Assembly (NCBI GenBank): GCA_964228885.1
Contig: CAXRCG010000278.1
Span: forward strand, 1-64,000
Origin: UBA4582 sp964228885
GTDB taxonomy: Bacteria > Pseudomonadota > Gammaproteobacteria > Pseudomonadales > Azotimanducaceae
Length of the DNA stretch: 64,000 bases
Direction of reading: 5' to 3'
A model generated the notes under the pieces. The model was not told the DNA's origin and made no database searches. It saw nothing but the letters and a program-made list of their open reading frames with translations. This document shows, in pieces, positions 8,767 to 18,111 of the stretch (position 1 is its first letter; each line of letters opens with the position of its first letter). The position numbers and the translations under genes were made by a program.

Positions 8767-11481
8767 TTAACTAACCGCAGGATTAACTTTTTCAGGATCG
8801 ATACCAAACTTCTTAATTGCTGCGGCGACCTGTCCGACGTCGACGACATTGTCTTCGACCAATGCAGTGAGTGCCGCGACGACAATGAAATAGCGATCAA
8901 CCTCAAAAAAGTGACGCAGCCTTTCTCTTGTATCGCTACGGCCAAAGCCATCTGTTCCAAGCACTGTATAAGTACCCGAAATAAATTCGCGAATCTGGTC
9001 AGCATAACTCTTCATATAGTCCGTAGATGCAACCACCGGGCCCTTAGTGCCCTCGAGACATTCCTCCACAAAAGATTGCTTTGGTGTTTCTTCAGGATGC
9101 AGCATGTTCCAACGGGAAGTAGTCAATCCATCTCTTCGCAGTTCATTAAAACTGGTCGCACTCCAGACGTCAGCATCAACATCGAAATCTGTCTTTAAAA
9201 TAGCTGCCGCTTCTATAACTTCGCGTAAAATCGTACCCGAGCCTAGCAACTGCACGACCTTCTTGCTGCTTTTTTTGCTATTTTTCTTAAGCAGATACAT
9301 ACCCTTGATAATGCCTTCTTCACATTCTTTTGGCATGGCTGGCTGAGTATAGTTTTCGTTCATTACTGTGATGTAGTAGTACTTGGCTTTCATGTCCACG
9401 TACATTTCATGCAAACCGTGTTGGATGATTACCGCAAGCTCGTAACCATAGGTGGGATCATAAGTTACGCAGTTAGGAACCGTGCCTGCCAGTATATGGC
9501 TATGGCCGTCCTGATGCTGCAATCCCTCACCATTCAGGGTTGTCCGGCCTGCTGTACCTCCGATAAGGAAACCTCTAGCCTGCAAGTCACCCGCCGCCCA
9601 ACATAGATCACCCACCCGCTGAAAACCAAACATGGAATAGAAAACGTAGAAGGGTATCAGCGGATAATCATTGTTAGTGTACGAGGTTGCCGCAGCCAAC
9701 CAAGCAGCAAACGCACCACCCTCGTTGATACCCTCTTCCATCACTTGGCCATCGATATCTTCACGATAATACATGACCTGGCTGCTGTCCGACGGCTCAT
9801 ACAACTGGCCCGCTGATGAGTAGATACCTAACTGCCGGAACATGCCTTCCATACCAAAGGTCCTAGCCTCATCGGGCACAATAGGTACAACGCGCTTGCC
9901 TATTTCTTTATCTTTTATCAGAGCAGACAGCACTCGAACAAAAGCCATTGTTGTCGATATTTCCCGCTTGCCCGTGCCTTTAGTGACGGCCTCTAGCGAA
10001 TCGATGTCCGGCACAGCAAGCGCTTCAAAGTCCGGCTTCCGACTTGGCAAGGAACCGCCAAGCTCTTTCCTGCGCTCATGTAGATATCGCATTTCCGGGC
10101 TGTCAGCGGGCGGTCGATAATAGGGCACCTTCTCTAAGTCAGAATCCGGTAGCGGAATGTCAAACCGATCACGGAACTTTTTGAGCGCCTCAATTTCAAG
10201 CTTCTTAACCGAATGAGTAATGTTCTGGGCTTCACCTGCAGGCCCCATACCATAGCCTTTGACGGTTTTAGCGAGAATTACCGTTGGCTGCCCTTTGTGT
10301 GCAGATGCTGCAGCATAGGCTGCAAAAACTTTATACGGATCGTGACCACCCCTATTAAGCCTGTAAATATCATCATCGGTGAGGTCTTCTACCATTTTCA
10401 GCGTTTCTGGATATTTACCAAAAAAGTGTTCTCTGGTGTATGCGCCATCGTGGCTCTTGTAATTTTGATATTCACCGTCAACCGCTTCGTCCATCCTCTG
10501 CTGCAGCACACCGAGTTTGTCTTTCTCAAGCAGTGGGTCCCACATACGCCCCCAGACAACTTTTATGACATTCCAGCCAGCACCACGGAAGCTACCCTCC
10601 AACTCTTGAATAATTTTTCCATTACCTCTAACAGGTCCATCAAGCCGCTGCAAATTACAATTTACTACGAAGATCAAATTATCCAATTTTTCACGACCAG
10701 CCAAAGCGATCGCGCCCTGTGATTCCGGTTCATCCATTTCCCCATCACCGGTAAAGCACCATACTTTCCTGTCACCAGATTCACTTAAATTGCGATTATG
10801 AAGGTACTTCATTGTATGCGCCTGATAGATAGCCTGCAGCGGCCCCAGCCCCATTGAAACCGTTGGAAACTGCCAGTAATCTGGCATTAACCACGGGTGT
10901 GGGTAAGAAGAAAGTCCATCGCCATCAACCTCCTGTCTGAATTTATCAAGCTGCTCTTCATCAAGGTTTCCTTCAAGAAAGGATCTGGCGTAGATACCGG
11001 GCGCACAGTGTCCCTGAATGTACACAAGGTCGCCTTTGTGTACTTCACTGCGCCCACGAAAAAAATAGTTAAATCCGACGTCGTACAGGGTAGCAGCAGA
11101 CTGAAAACTCGAAATATGCCCACCGAGAGTTCCATCTTTCATGTTCGCGCGCATCACCATCGCCATTGCATTCCAGCGAATTAATGATCTAATCCCCCGC
11201 TCCATGAACAAGTCGCCTGGCATCCTTGTTTCCTGACTCGTAGGGATAGTATTTCTGTAGGGAGTATTAATTGCGTAGGGTAACTGGGCACCGGTCTCGG
11301 TGACTTTAGACGAGAGTCTCTGAAGAATGTACTGGGCTCGCTCAACACCCTCCTGTTCAATGACAGAATTTATTGCTTCTAACCATTCTCTCGTCTCGAC
11401 TGGGTCTGAATCAACTTTTCTATGATTAATGCCTAAGTCGTCTTTCTCCGAAGAATCAGGGATATTAGGATCGACAGCCAT
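8767..11481 (-). CDS. aceE: Pyruvate dehydrogenase E1 component, homodimeric type
   Basis: AceE decarboxylates pyruvate with thiamine diphosphate and transfers the acetyl unit to the E2 lipoyl arm. The 904 residues match the large homodimeric E1 of gammaproteobacteria. The ThDP/Mg motif runs from GDGEMDEPES to NCNLQRLDGPV (about residues 245-285). The segments SFQSAATLYDVGFNYFFRG and HQDGHSHILAGTVPN are also family hallmarks. GGAGAAG precedes the ATG. aceE and aceF form an operon; the E3 gene lpd is not in the window. I found no clear PdhR box in the 220-bp upstream gap. Confidence 0.97.
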   Translation of the reverse strand: MAVDPNIPDSSEKDDLGINHRKVDSDPVETREWLEAINSVIEQEGVERAQYILQRLSSKVTETGAQLPYAINTPYRNTIPTSQETRMPGDLFMERGIRSLIRWNAMAMVMRANMKDGTLGGHISSFQSAATLYDVGFNYFFRGRSEVHKGDLVYIQGHCAPGIYARSFLEGNLDEEQLDKFRQEVDGDGLSSYPHPWLMPDYWQFPTVSMGLGPLQAIYQAHTMKYLHNRNLSESGDRKVWCFTGDGEMDEPESQGAIALAGREKLDNLIFVVNCNLQRLDGPVRGNGKIIQELEGSFRGAGWNVIKVVWGRMWDPLLEKDKLGVLQQRMDEAVDGEYQNYKSHDGAYTREHFFGKYPETLKMVEDLTDDDIYRLNRGGHDPYKVFAAYAAASAHKGQPTVILAKTVKGYGMGPAGEAQNITHSVKKLEIEALKKFRDRFDIPLPDSDLEKVPYYRPPADSPEMRYLHERRKELGGSLPSRKPDFEALAVPDIDSLEAVTKGTGKREISTTMAFVRVLSALIKDKEIGKRVVPIVPDEARTFGMEGMFRQLGIYSSAGQLYEPSDSSQVMYYREDIDGQVMEEGINEGGAFAAWLAAATSYTNNDYPLIPFYVFYSMFGFQRVGDLCWAAGDLQARGFLIGGTAGRTTLNGEGLQHQDGHSHILAGTVPNCVTYDPTYGYELAVIIQHGLHEMYVDMKAKYYYITVMNENYTQPAMPKECEEGIIKGMYLLKKNSKKSSKKVVQLLGSGTILREVIEAAAILKTDFDVDADVWSATSFNELRRDGLTTSRWNMLHPEETPKQSFVEECLEGTKGPVVASTDYMKSYADQIREFISGTYTVLGTDGFGRSDTRERLRHFFEVDRYFIVVAALTALVEDNVVDVGQVAAAIKKFGIDPEKVNPAVS

Positions 11482-11701
11482 CTACTTCTCCATTCTTAGA
11501 CCCGACATACCATCAACGGGTCAGGATAGTTCAACATTAGTTATTTCTACGAACGGTAACCCTCCAAAGGTTAAACATTTTTCGCAGTTCAGGGGTTTTG
11601 GTATTGCTAGTTACATGTTCTGTGCAACTTGAGGTATGAAATCGGGATACCGGAAATTCTACTCTGACGTGAAGAATAAACAACTCTCAATGGTCGATAA
11701 C

Positions 11702-12625
11702 TTACCGCACACTTCTTATTACATCGCACATAAGCTCCACGCCATCCAACATTCTTGTACTGGGGCGTGATATCAGGTTAGGGTCGATAGGATATACCCG
11801 CAAATTATTACCAATTAGCTTGCTCCATCGACCTTCCCAGGTTGATACTGGTGATTCAGGCAAGCGAGTGATAAATATAATATCAGGCTGACCTCTAAGC
11901 ACTGACTCCAAATTGGCAAGCGGTACAGATATAGGTACGCTGTCAAAAAGGTTTACTCCACCGCAAAGAGTTATCGCCTGACCGATGAGGTGTTGACCAC
12001 TCACTGTGTACAGATCCTGATCGGATATTTGAAAAAACACCCTGATGGAATCCTCTTTCACCGACTCATTCTTGGCAGAAAATTGCGCAAGTTGAGCCAA
12101 TCTGGCGCGATATTGATCAGCCAAACGCTGTCCAGTATCAGCCTTACCAACCAGCGCGGCTATTTTTTGTACCGTATTGGCGATTTGCAAGAGCGAGGGA
12201 GCTTCATTCCTAAAGATAGTAAATCCCAAGTCTTCCAAGCGCCCGAGAGACTTATTAACACCGCCAGTCTCCCAAGCGAATATGATATCTGGTTGCATCG
12301 CAACCAACTGCTCAACGTTAACGGAAAACGCATCACCTACCCTTGGAATCAGTTTTGCTTCTTCAGGAAAGTCGGCGTAGCTTACCGTTGCAATGACATT
12401 GTCGCCTACGTCAAGCTCAAACAATATTTCGGTCAGATGAGGTGCAAGCGACACTATTCTCACCGCGGGTGATTCAAGCGTCACCCGATTGCCAAGATCG
12501 TCTACAACATCTAAACGATCAGAAGCGAACACCTGCCCCAGAGTAATCGTGCAGGTACAAAAAAAAACAAACATTTGCAGTGACACTCTGATAAAGAAGC
12601 GGCATTGATCCGGTTTAGCAAACAC
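11702..12625 (-). CDS. Periplasmic substrate-binding protein, BtuF-like (vitamin B12 or related metal chelate)
   Basis: The protein belongs to the class III binding proteins of BtuF/FepB type. After a hydrophobic signal sequence (about residues 12-34, cleavage near VFA-SD) it shows RIVSLAPHLTEILFELDVG, then YPxxA-like YADFPEEAKLIPRVGD and LVAMQPDIIFAW, the usual BtuF core. The start is GTG at 12625, overlapping the ampD stop by one base (TAGTG), so it is translationally coupled to ampD. No permease or ATPase gene lies next to it. The ligand is inferred to be cobalamin from resemblance and from the adenosyltransferase gene at 6.4 kb; a siderophore remains possible. Confidence 0.75.
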   Translation of the reverse strand: MFAKPDQCRFFIRVSLQMFVFFCTCTITLGQVFASDRLDVVDDLGNRVTLESPAVRIVSLAPHLTEILFELDVGDNVIATVSYADFPEEAKLIPRVGDAFSVNVEQLVAMQPDIIFAWETGGVNKSLGRLEDLGFTIFRNEAPSLLQIANTVQKIAALVGKADTGQRLADQYRARLAQLAQFSAKNESVKEDSIRVFFQISDQDLYTVSGQHLIGQAITLCGGVNLFDSVPISVPLANLESVLRGQPDIIFITRLPESPVSTWEGRWSKLIGNNLRVYPIDPNLISRPSTRMLDGVELMCDVIRSVR

Positions 12626-13167
12626 TATCTAGCCATCAACCTATGCAACCGCGCCCAATCAAAACCGACGCCTGGGTCCGTTTTTCGACCCGGCGCAATA
12701 TCACTATGACCAAGAATATTTTTGACCGGAATAGCGTAGGCATCTACCAGGCATCTGCAAGTTTCTCCTAGACGCGCGTATTGGATGTCGTTGAATTGAG
12801 TGGTGTCAGTACCTTCAAGTTCTATTCCCAGCGAGAAGTCATTACAGTTACTTCTACCATCAAAAAACGACTGCCCCGCATGCCATGCCCTTTGATGGAA
12901 GGGCACAAATTGCTGAATTTGCCCGGTGCGACGAATCAACAAATGACTTGAGACGTGCATGCCCCTTAGGCTGTCAAAATCTTTATGGCGGGCATGATCT
13001 ATCTGATTGCAAAAAAGCTCTTGAATGAAATCTCCTCCAAAATGGCCGGCGGGCAGACTGATGCAATGAATAACAATAAGATCCAATTGGTCATTCGGAC
13101 GCTCATCACAATTCTCCGATAAATATTGCTCGGCAACATCCAATCTGCCATCAATAATTTCCATCAC
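12625..13167 (-). CDS. ampD: 1,6-anhydro-N-acetylmuramyl-L-alanine amidase AmpD
   Basis: AmpD is a cytosolic zinc amidase that removes the peptide from anhydroMurNAc-peptides imported by AmpG and thereby keeps AmpR-type beta-lactamase induction low. The 180 residues contain the amidase_2 fold with zinc ligands at His34 (in VIHCIS), His154 and Asp164 (in GHSDIAPGRKTDPG), the same numbering as the E. coli enzyme. The segment SSHLLIRRTGQIQQFVP is also typical. It heads a two-gene unit with the BtuF-like gene. A retropepsin gene and nadC run divergently, the arrangement often seen around ampD in this class. Confidence 0.95.
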   Translation of the reverse strand: MMEIIDGRLDVAEQYLSENCDERPNDQLDLIVIHCISLPAGHFGGDFIQELFCNQIDHARHKDFDSLRGMHVSSHLLIRRTGQIQQFVPFHQRAWHAGQSFFDGRSNCNDFSLGIELEGTDTTQFNDIQYARLGETCRCLVDAYAIPVKNILGHSDIAPGRKTDPGVGFDWARLHRLMAR

Positions 13168-13273
13168 TGATCCTTTTCATTACCGAGCTACTCATTTCAA
13201 AGAATTATGATAGCAAGTCACTACTCTCGCTAACACTCAGATGTGTTAATCTTTTGCTATGGAGACGAAAAAG

Positions 13274-13768
13274 ATGGGAACGGGGATGATGGCAATGGCT
13301 TGCATCCTGGGTATGGGATTACTAACGCTGTTTTTCTCTGAGGCAGAAGAGCAACAGCGCAATCCAAATCGCTCACCTATAACACTAAAAAACGCACAAT
13401 CACTGGAAGTAACGCTGGTTCGAAATCGTCAAGGTCACTACCTGGTCAACGGTACGATCAATAATCGGAACGCCGAATTTTTACTCGATACAGGGGCTAC
13501 TGATGTTGTAATACCCGCAGCAATGGCCTCGGAATACGGTCTTCGGCGGGGTGCCCCTAGCATCGCATCTACAGCCAATGGCAATATCACTGTGTACTCA
13601 ACTGTTCTGGACCAGCTAAAGATTGGAGACATTACCCTATACAGCGTTCGCGCCAGTATCAATCCGGGAATGCATCCACCGGCGATCCTCCTCGGCATGA
13701 GTGCGCTAAAACAAGTCGAATTCACTCAACGTGGCGACACGCTCACGCTTCGCCAACTTTCAAACTAG
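13274..13768 (+). CDS. Retropepsin-like aspartic protease, membrane-anchored (TIGR02281-type)
   Basis: A short N-terminal hydrophobic segment (MMAMACILGMGLLTLFF, about residues 4-21) anchors or exports the protein. It is followed by a clan AA protease domain with the active-site motif FLLDTGATDVVIP near residue 71 and the later hydrophobic-Gly motif AILLGMSALKQVEF. One motif per chain means it should act as a dimer, like retroviral proteases. I choose the ATG at 13274 because GGAGA lies 8 nt upstream; an ATG at 13259 would add five residues. Members are common next to ampD or nadC in gammaproteobacteria. The substrate is unknown. Confidence 0.85.
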   Translation: MGTGMMAMACILGMGLLTLFFSEAEEQQRNPNRSPITLKNAQSLEVTLVRNRQGHYLVNGTINNRNAEFLLDTGATDVVIPAAMASEYGLRRGAPSIASTANGNITVYSTVLDQLKIGDITLYSVRASINPGMHPPAILLGMSALKQVEFTQRGDTLTLRQLSN

Positions 13769-13812
13769 CATATTTTATATAATCAACTTACCTGACGCAC
13801 ACCCATATAATC

Positions 13813-14661
13813 ATGATTGAAACAGACAAAAACTATTTTTCAGAACTCGAACAGACCGTGAGTAACGCAATAAAAGAAGACCTTGGATCCGGCGATGTAA
13901 CGGTTGAGCTTATTGATCACACCATGAAAGCGAACGCCCAAGTCATCTCTAGGGACGATGCGACGGTCTGCGGCATTCCCTGGGTCAATGAGGTCTTCTT
14001 TCAAATTGACCCTTCTCTCACCATTTTGTGGAAAGTGAAAGATGGAGACCTGATCGAGGCAAATCAATTGTTGTTGACCATTGAGGGCTCTGCCAGGAGC
14101 ATTCTCACGGGCGAACGCGCAGCATTAAACTTCCTACAAACTCTATCTGCTACGGCAACTCAAACGCGCTATTACAACCAACTCATTTCGCACACTGAAG
14201 CGCAACTTCTCGATACTAGGAAAACAATTCCAGGCCTACGACGCGCACAGAAATATGCCGTCTCATGTGGGGGAGGCTCCAATCACAGAATGGGGCTCTT
14301 TGATGCATTTCTCATCAAGGAAAACCACATCATGGCATGCGGATCGATAGCCAATGCGGTCAACAGAGCAAAGAACCTCTACCCTGATCGCCGAATCGAA
14401 ATTGAAGTTGAAAACATGCGGGAGTTTTCAGAGGCGATTCAGGCACAACCCCACTGGATCATGCTGGATAACTTTTCTACCGAAGATATGACGACCGCAG
14501 TAGCCAGCGTTTCCAAGGATATTAGTCTAGAAGCCTCTGGAGGCATCGAATCGGAGCAGGACCTTATCGCAATTGCTGAAACGGGTGTTCAATACATTTC
14601 CGTTGGCGCTCTCACAAAACATCTGCACGCGGTCGACCTGTCCTTGCGCTTGACCGAATAG
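13813..14661 (+). CDS. nadC: Nicotinate-nucleotide pyrophosphorylase (quinolinate phosphoribosyltransferase)
   Basis: NadC converts quinolinate and PRPP to nicotinate mononucleotide in de novo NAD synthesis. The 282 residues show EDLGSGDVT near residue 20, the GERAALNFLQTLSATAT helix, LDTRKTIPGLRRAQKYAV with substrate-binding Arg and Lys, then GGSNHRMGLFDAFLIKENH, and the C-terminal EASGGI motif near residue 238 with the phosphate-binding barrel end ISVGALTKH. It follows the retropepsin gene by 44 bp on the same strand. Confidence 0.97.
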   Translation: MIETDKNYFSELEQTVSNAIKEDLGSGDVTVELIDHTMKANAQVISRDDATVCGIPWVNEVFFQIDPSLTILWKVKDGDLIEANQLLLTIEGSARSILTGERAALNFLQTLSATATQTRYYNQLISHTEAQLLDTRKTIPGLRRAQKYAVSCGGGSNHRMGLFDAFLIKENHIMACGSIANAVNRAKNLYPDRRIEIEVENMREFSEAIQAQPHWIMLDNFSTEDMTTAVASVSKDISLEASGGIESEQDLIAIAETGVQYISVGALTKHLHAVDLSLRLTE

Positions 14662-14848
14662 GCGGCGGGAAAACATCTCAGAAATACTATTCATTATCAA
14701 TGCCAACTTAGTACTTCGGCGTCTGCCAAGTCACGATTTGTGTTGAGTAATACTTAAGAATCCGCCTACTGACACTCTAAAAACAGTTAATCATTATTCA
14801 TTCAGCTGCCGTCCTGATTTAAACCAGTATCACCCACTCGAGCGGCAT

Positions 14849-15520
14849 TTAGTTCAAGTTCGCTTCGAAAAGCTCTAGCGTCCTATCTTTCGCCTTTTGA
14901 GCGGCCGCTTCGTTGAAACTGGCCCTATGATCGCAATTAAACCCATGGTCCGCATCATAAACATATACAGCAACGTCCTTGTGCGCCCCTTTAATTAAAT
15001 CGACATCCGACAATGGAATATGTGCATCTTTGTCGCCAAAATGGAGCATTGTTGGCACCTTTGGATTCATATCAAGCATTCCGGCAATACCACCGCCGTA
15101 GTATCCCGACACACAATTCAGCCCCGAGAGTTGTGCTGAACTCAACCAACAAATCAAACCACCAAAGCAGTACCCAACCATCGCAACCGGGCCAGATGCA
15201 CCGAGATAGTCAATCGCTGCTTGAACATCCAGCATCGTCTTGGGAAGTTGCAGCTTACCCCGAGCCAATTCAAGACCTCTTTCCATATCTGCGCCTTCAT
15301 AGCCTAGTTCGACACCCGCCTCTATGCGATCAAAGATCGCCGGAGCTAAAGCAGTGAAGCCATCGTTGGCAAATCCGTCACAAACTTCCCGAATGTGACT
15401 ATTTACACCAAAGATCTCCTGAATAACGACAACACCTCCTCTTGAATGACCAGCAGGCCTCGCCAGATAAGCGCTGATAGTCACATCGTCAGCAGCGGAT
15501 AGTTGAATTGTTTCACCCAT
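14849..15520 (-). CDS. Dienelactone hydrolase family protein
   Basis: This is an alpha/beta hydrolase of the DLH family. The nucleophile is Cys118 in GYCFGG. The acid lies in the GDKDAHIP segment (about residue 168) and the base in DADHGFNCDHR (about residue 196). The oxyanion region VVVIQEIFGVN near residue 35 is also conserved. The 223 residues are close to the family length. The start has a strong AAAGGAG site. It is monocistronic and no aromatic catabolism genes lie nearby, so true dienelactone cleavage is not implied; a general esterase or carboxymethylenebutenolidase-like role is as likely. Confidence 0.88.
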   Translation of the reverse strand: MGETIQLSAADDVTISAYLARPAGHSRGGVVVIQEIFGVNSHIREVCDGFANDGFTALAPAIFDRIEAGVELGYEGADMERGLELARGKLQLPKTMLDVQAAIDYLGASGPVAMVGYCFGGLICWLSSAQLSGLNCVSGYYGGGIAGMLDMNPKVPTMLHFGDKDAHIPLSDVDLIKGAHKDVAVYVYDADHGFNCDHRASFNEAAAQKAKDRTLELFEANLN

Positions 15521-15690
15521 GTTTGTCTCCTTTAGTCTACTTTTTCTGTCTTCGGGCGGATTAACATATCATGGTCTTTGAGTCACGTGCAGCATTTCCT
15601 CAAGACTGCTTGCCGATGATTCAATCACCGGTTTCAGATATGTGCAATCCCTAATACAATGTGTGCAACATACATCGCACGCCAACTATT

Positions 15691-15706
15691 CAAAACCGAT
15701 CGGTTT
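15691..15706. repeat. Perfect 16-bp palindrome upstream of the DUF6394 gene
   Basis: AAAACCGATCGGTTTT reads the same on both strands and ends 36 bp before the ATG of the DUF6394 gene. It has no T tract beyond its own arms and no hairpin loop, so an operator is more likely than a terminator. The factor that would bind is unknown. Confidence 0.6.
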
Positions 15707-15742
15707 TCGATCACTGGCGCACGAACAAGAGGCTTTTAATAT

Positions 15743-16126
15743 ATGAATCTTGAAAAGGTTGTTTTCGCTTTCACAATAATTCTCGCACTCACGCTGAATT
15801 TCGGTTTCTTCATTGGCGATATAGATAACCCAGCTCACCATCACCCCTACGAGCTTTATGCCGCCATTTTCGTCAATGCGGTTGCAACCATTTTGAAGTT
15901 CGGTGACCGATCGCACATGGGCGCTGTATTACTTGCAAGCAGTCTGGTCGCGGACATTCAACTTATCGCAGCAGCTTGTGTCTGGGGTTACGCCAACTAC
16001 GTCACGGAACTCGGCCTTGAGCCTAGCACGATGGCTAGCATCGTATCTTTAGCTGGCGGCGCAGTGATTGCGAATATGATTTCTGTTGCATTGCTATCGA
16101 TCGAAACGGTGTTGTTACGTCGTTAG
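15743..16126 (+). CDS. Small integral membrane protein, DUF6394 family
   Basis: The 127 residues form about four membrane segments (roughly 5-27, 37-53, 59-84 and 98-122) with a His-rich loop HHHPYEL after the first. I recognise the family as DUF6394, proteins of unknown function found next to RCK-type potassium channels. The stop lies 22 bp before the GTG start of the channel gene, so the two are probably co-transcribed and may form one membrane complex; that partnership is inferred from position only. A perfect palindrome lies just upstream. Confidence 0.75.
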   Translation: MNLEKVVFAFTIILALTLNFGFFIGDIDNPAHHHPYELYAAIFVNAVATILKFGDRSHMGAVLLASSLVADIQLIAAACVWGYANYVTELGLEPSTMASIVSLAGGAVIANMISVALLSIETVLLRR

Positions 16127-16148
16127 ATTAATTACGGGGTAATCAGTC

Positions 16149-17858
16149 GTGAATACAGTTTTGTTTCTTATTCTTAGACGCATGCGTCCCCCCCTGCTGC
16201 TGCTATCTATCGTTTACGCAGTGGCGACTTTAGGGTTGACTCTGCTGCCCGGCCTAGACGATGAAGGCAATGTCTGGCACATGGATTTTTTTCATGCTTT
16301 CTACTTTGTTACTTTCATGGGCACAACAATCGGGTTTGGCGAAATTCCCTACCCTTTCACCGATACTCAAAGAATGTGGACTCTTGTGTTCATCTACATC
16401 ACTGTTGCAACATGGATATACGCCATTGGCACTCTCATCTCCCTGCTGCAAAACGAAACGCTAAAAAAGGCATTCCTAGACTACCAATTCAGTCTTATTG
16501 TAAAAAAACTACGTGAACCATTTATTCTGGTCGCTGGGTACGGCGACACCGGCACAAAACTTGTGCGCTCCCTTCGTCGGCGATTTATCAAGGCAACAAT
16601 CATTGATATCGCTCAAGACCGACTTGATGCATTGCTACTCGACGACTTCCCAATGGATATACCGGGCATCTGCGCTGACGCGTCCGATCCGGAAAAGTTA
16701 GTGATGGCAGGCATTAGTAATCCATACTGCAAGGCAGTCGTCGCGCTAACAGACGACAACGCTATCAATCTACACATTGCCATTACTGCCAAAGTAATGA
16801 ACCCAGACATAAATGTTATCTGCCGAGCTGACTCTAGCAATATAGAGGACAACATGAAGTCATTTGGTACAGACCACATTATTAATCCTTATCGCACTTT
16901 TGCCGGACAACTCGTATTAGCCGCCAAGTCACCAAGCCAATACGCTCTGAATGAATGGTTTCGCAGTGCTTTAGACGAACCGGTGCCATCAAAGGTGAAA
17001 ATAGCCAAGGGTCTTTGGATTATTTGTGGATATGGCAGATTCGGTCGCGCAATATACGAAGAACTCCTTAGTCACGGTTTGACGGCTCAGATTATTGAAC
17101 CAGATGCATCAACACTCGATATGCCTGAGAACACAATCATCGGTGACGGCACCGGCGTTAGCACGCTCACAAAGGCTAACGTCTCTGAAGCTGTAGGGAT
17201 AATCGCGGGTAGCGACGACGACTCCAATAATCTCTCTATTATTGTGACCGCCCGCCAGCTCAATCCGGACTTGTTCGTTATCATCCGACAAAACAAACAA
17301 TCAAACGCTGACCTTTTTCGCCATTCAAAAGCAGACATCGTGATGGAATCAGGAAATGTCATCGCAAAAAACATTAGAACACTACTTACAAACCCGATGA
17401 TCGACGAGTTTCTAAGCCTCGCGCGCGCGCATGACGATATCTGGGCAAGTGTTCTTGTAGACGAGTTGCGTTACATTTGTCCTGATCAATTACCGGAAAC
17501 TTGGTCAGTTACCGTGGGAGACAGCGACGCGCAGGCTGTCACGGAAATGATCAATCGAGGTGACGATGTCCGGATTCGACATCTCACTCTCAGCCATACA
17601 AATCGTGACGAGAACTTACCCCTTATCGTACTCTACCACCGAAACAAGCATGGAGCGTTTTGCATGCCAGAGCCTGACACAAAAATTAGTGTTGGCGATC
17701 AACTACTATTCACAGGCACTGCCTTGGCGCGATTTAATGTTCAATGGAACCTTCAGAATATTGTTGCGCTTTCGTACATCAAAACGGGGGAATCAGAGCC
17801 ACAGACGTGGTTGGGCAAGAAGTTCATGCAAAAGCATTCGTTTTCGAATGCTACTTAA
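16149..17858 (+). CDS. Potassium channel-like protein with two RCK (TrkA-N) domains
   Basis: The N-terminal region has membrane segments at about 12-33 and 72-98 around a pore loop FMGTTIGFGEIPYPF (57-71). The filter reads TIGFGE where classic potassium channels have TVGYGD. Two cytosolic Rossmann domains follow, one starting ILVAGYGDTGTKLVRSLRRR near 125 and one LWIICGYGRFGRAIYEELL near 290, each binding nucleotide or ions to gate the pore. A C-terminal part resembles a TrkA-C domain with the segment DQLLFTGTALA. The GTG start at 16149 follows an ACGGGGTAAT site. The family suggests potassium flux; the altered filter makes strict selectivity uncertain. Confidence 0.85.
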   Translation: MNTVLFLILRRMRPPLLLLSIVYAVATLGLTLLPGLDDEGNVWHMDFFHAFYFVTFMGTTIGFGEIPYPFTDTQRMWTLVFIYITVATWIYAIGTLISLLQNETLKKAFLDYQFSLIVKKLREPFILVAGYGDTGTKLVRSLRRRFIKATIIDIAQDRLDALLLDDFPMDIPGICADASDPEKLVMAGISNPYCKAVVALTDDNAINLHIAITAKVMNPDINVICRADSSNIEDNMKSFGTDHIINPYRTFAGQLVLAAKSPSQYALNEWFRSALDEPVPSKVKIAKGLWIICGYGRFGRAIYEELLSHGLTAQIIEPDASTLDMPENTIIGDGTGVSTLTKANVSEAVGIIAGSDDDSNNLSIIVTARQLNPDLFVIIRQNKQSNADLFRHSKADIVMESGNVIAKNIRTLLTNPMIDEFLSLARAHDDIWASVLVDELRYICPDQLPETWSVTVGDSDAQAVTEMINRGDDVRIRHLTLSHTNRDENLPLIVLYHRNKHGAFCMPEPDTKISVGDQLLFTGTALARFNVQWNLQNIVALSYIKTGESEPQTWLGKKFMQKHSFSNAT

Positions 17859-18111
17859 GCTAAGCCATCTCATTACACTCGCCCCGAATTCCCCGCGGCC
17901 TTATCTCACTAATGTATTTATCCTGAGTGAAGTCGCAGGTGCTCGCAGCAATTAAGTGTCTCTAGCTTTGTCTTACGACGCACGGAAAAGTCGTATGACT
18001 TTCTCACCTCCTAGAGTTTTAGCTTACGTAGATCGCACCTGTTTCACGAGCAAATTGCATCGAAAATAGTGATCCCTTCCATACTGATTTCCGCGCTATC
18101 GCAATTAAAGA

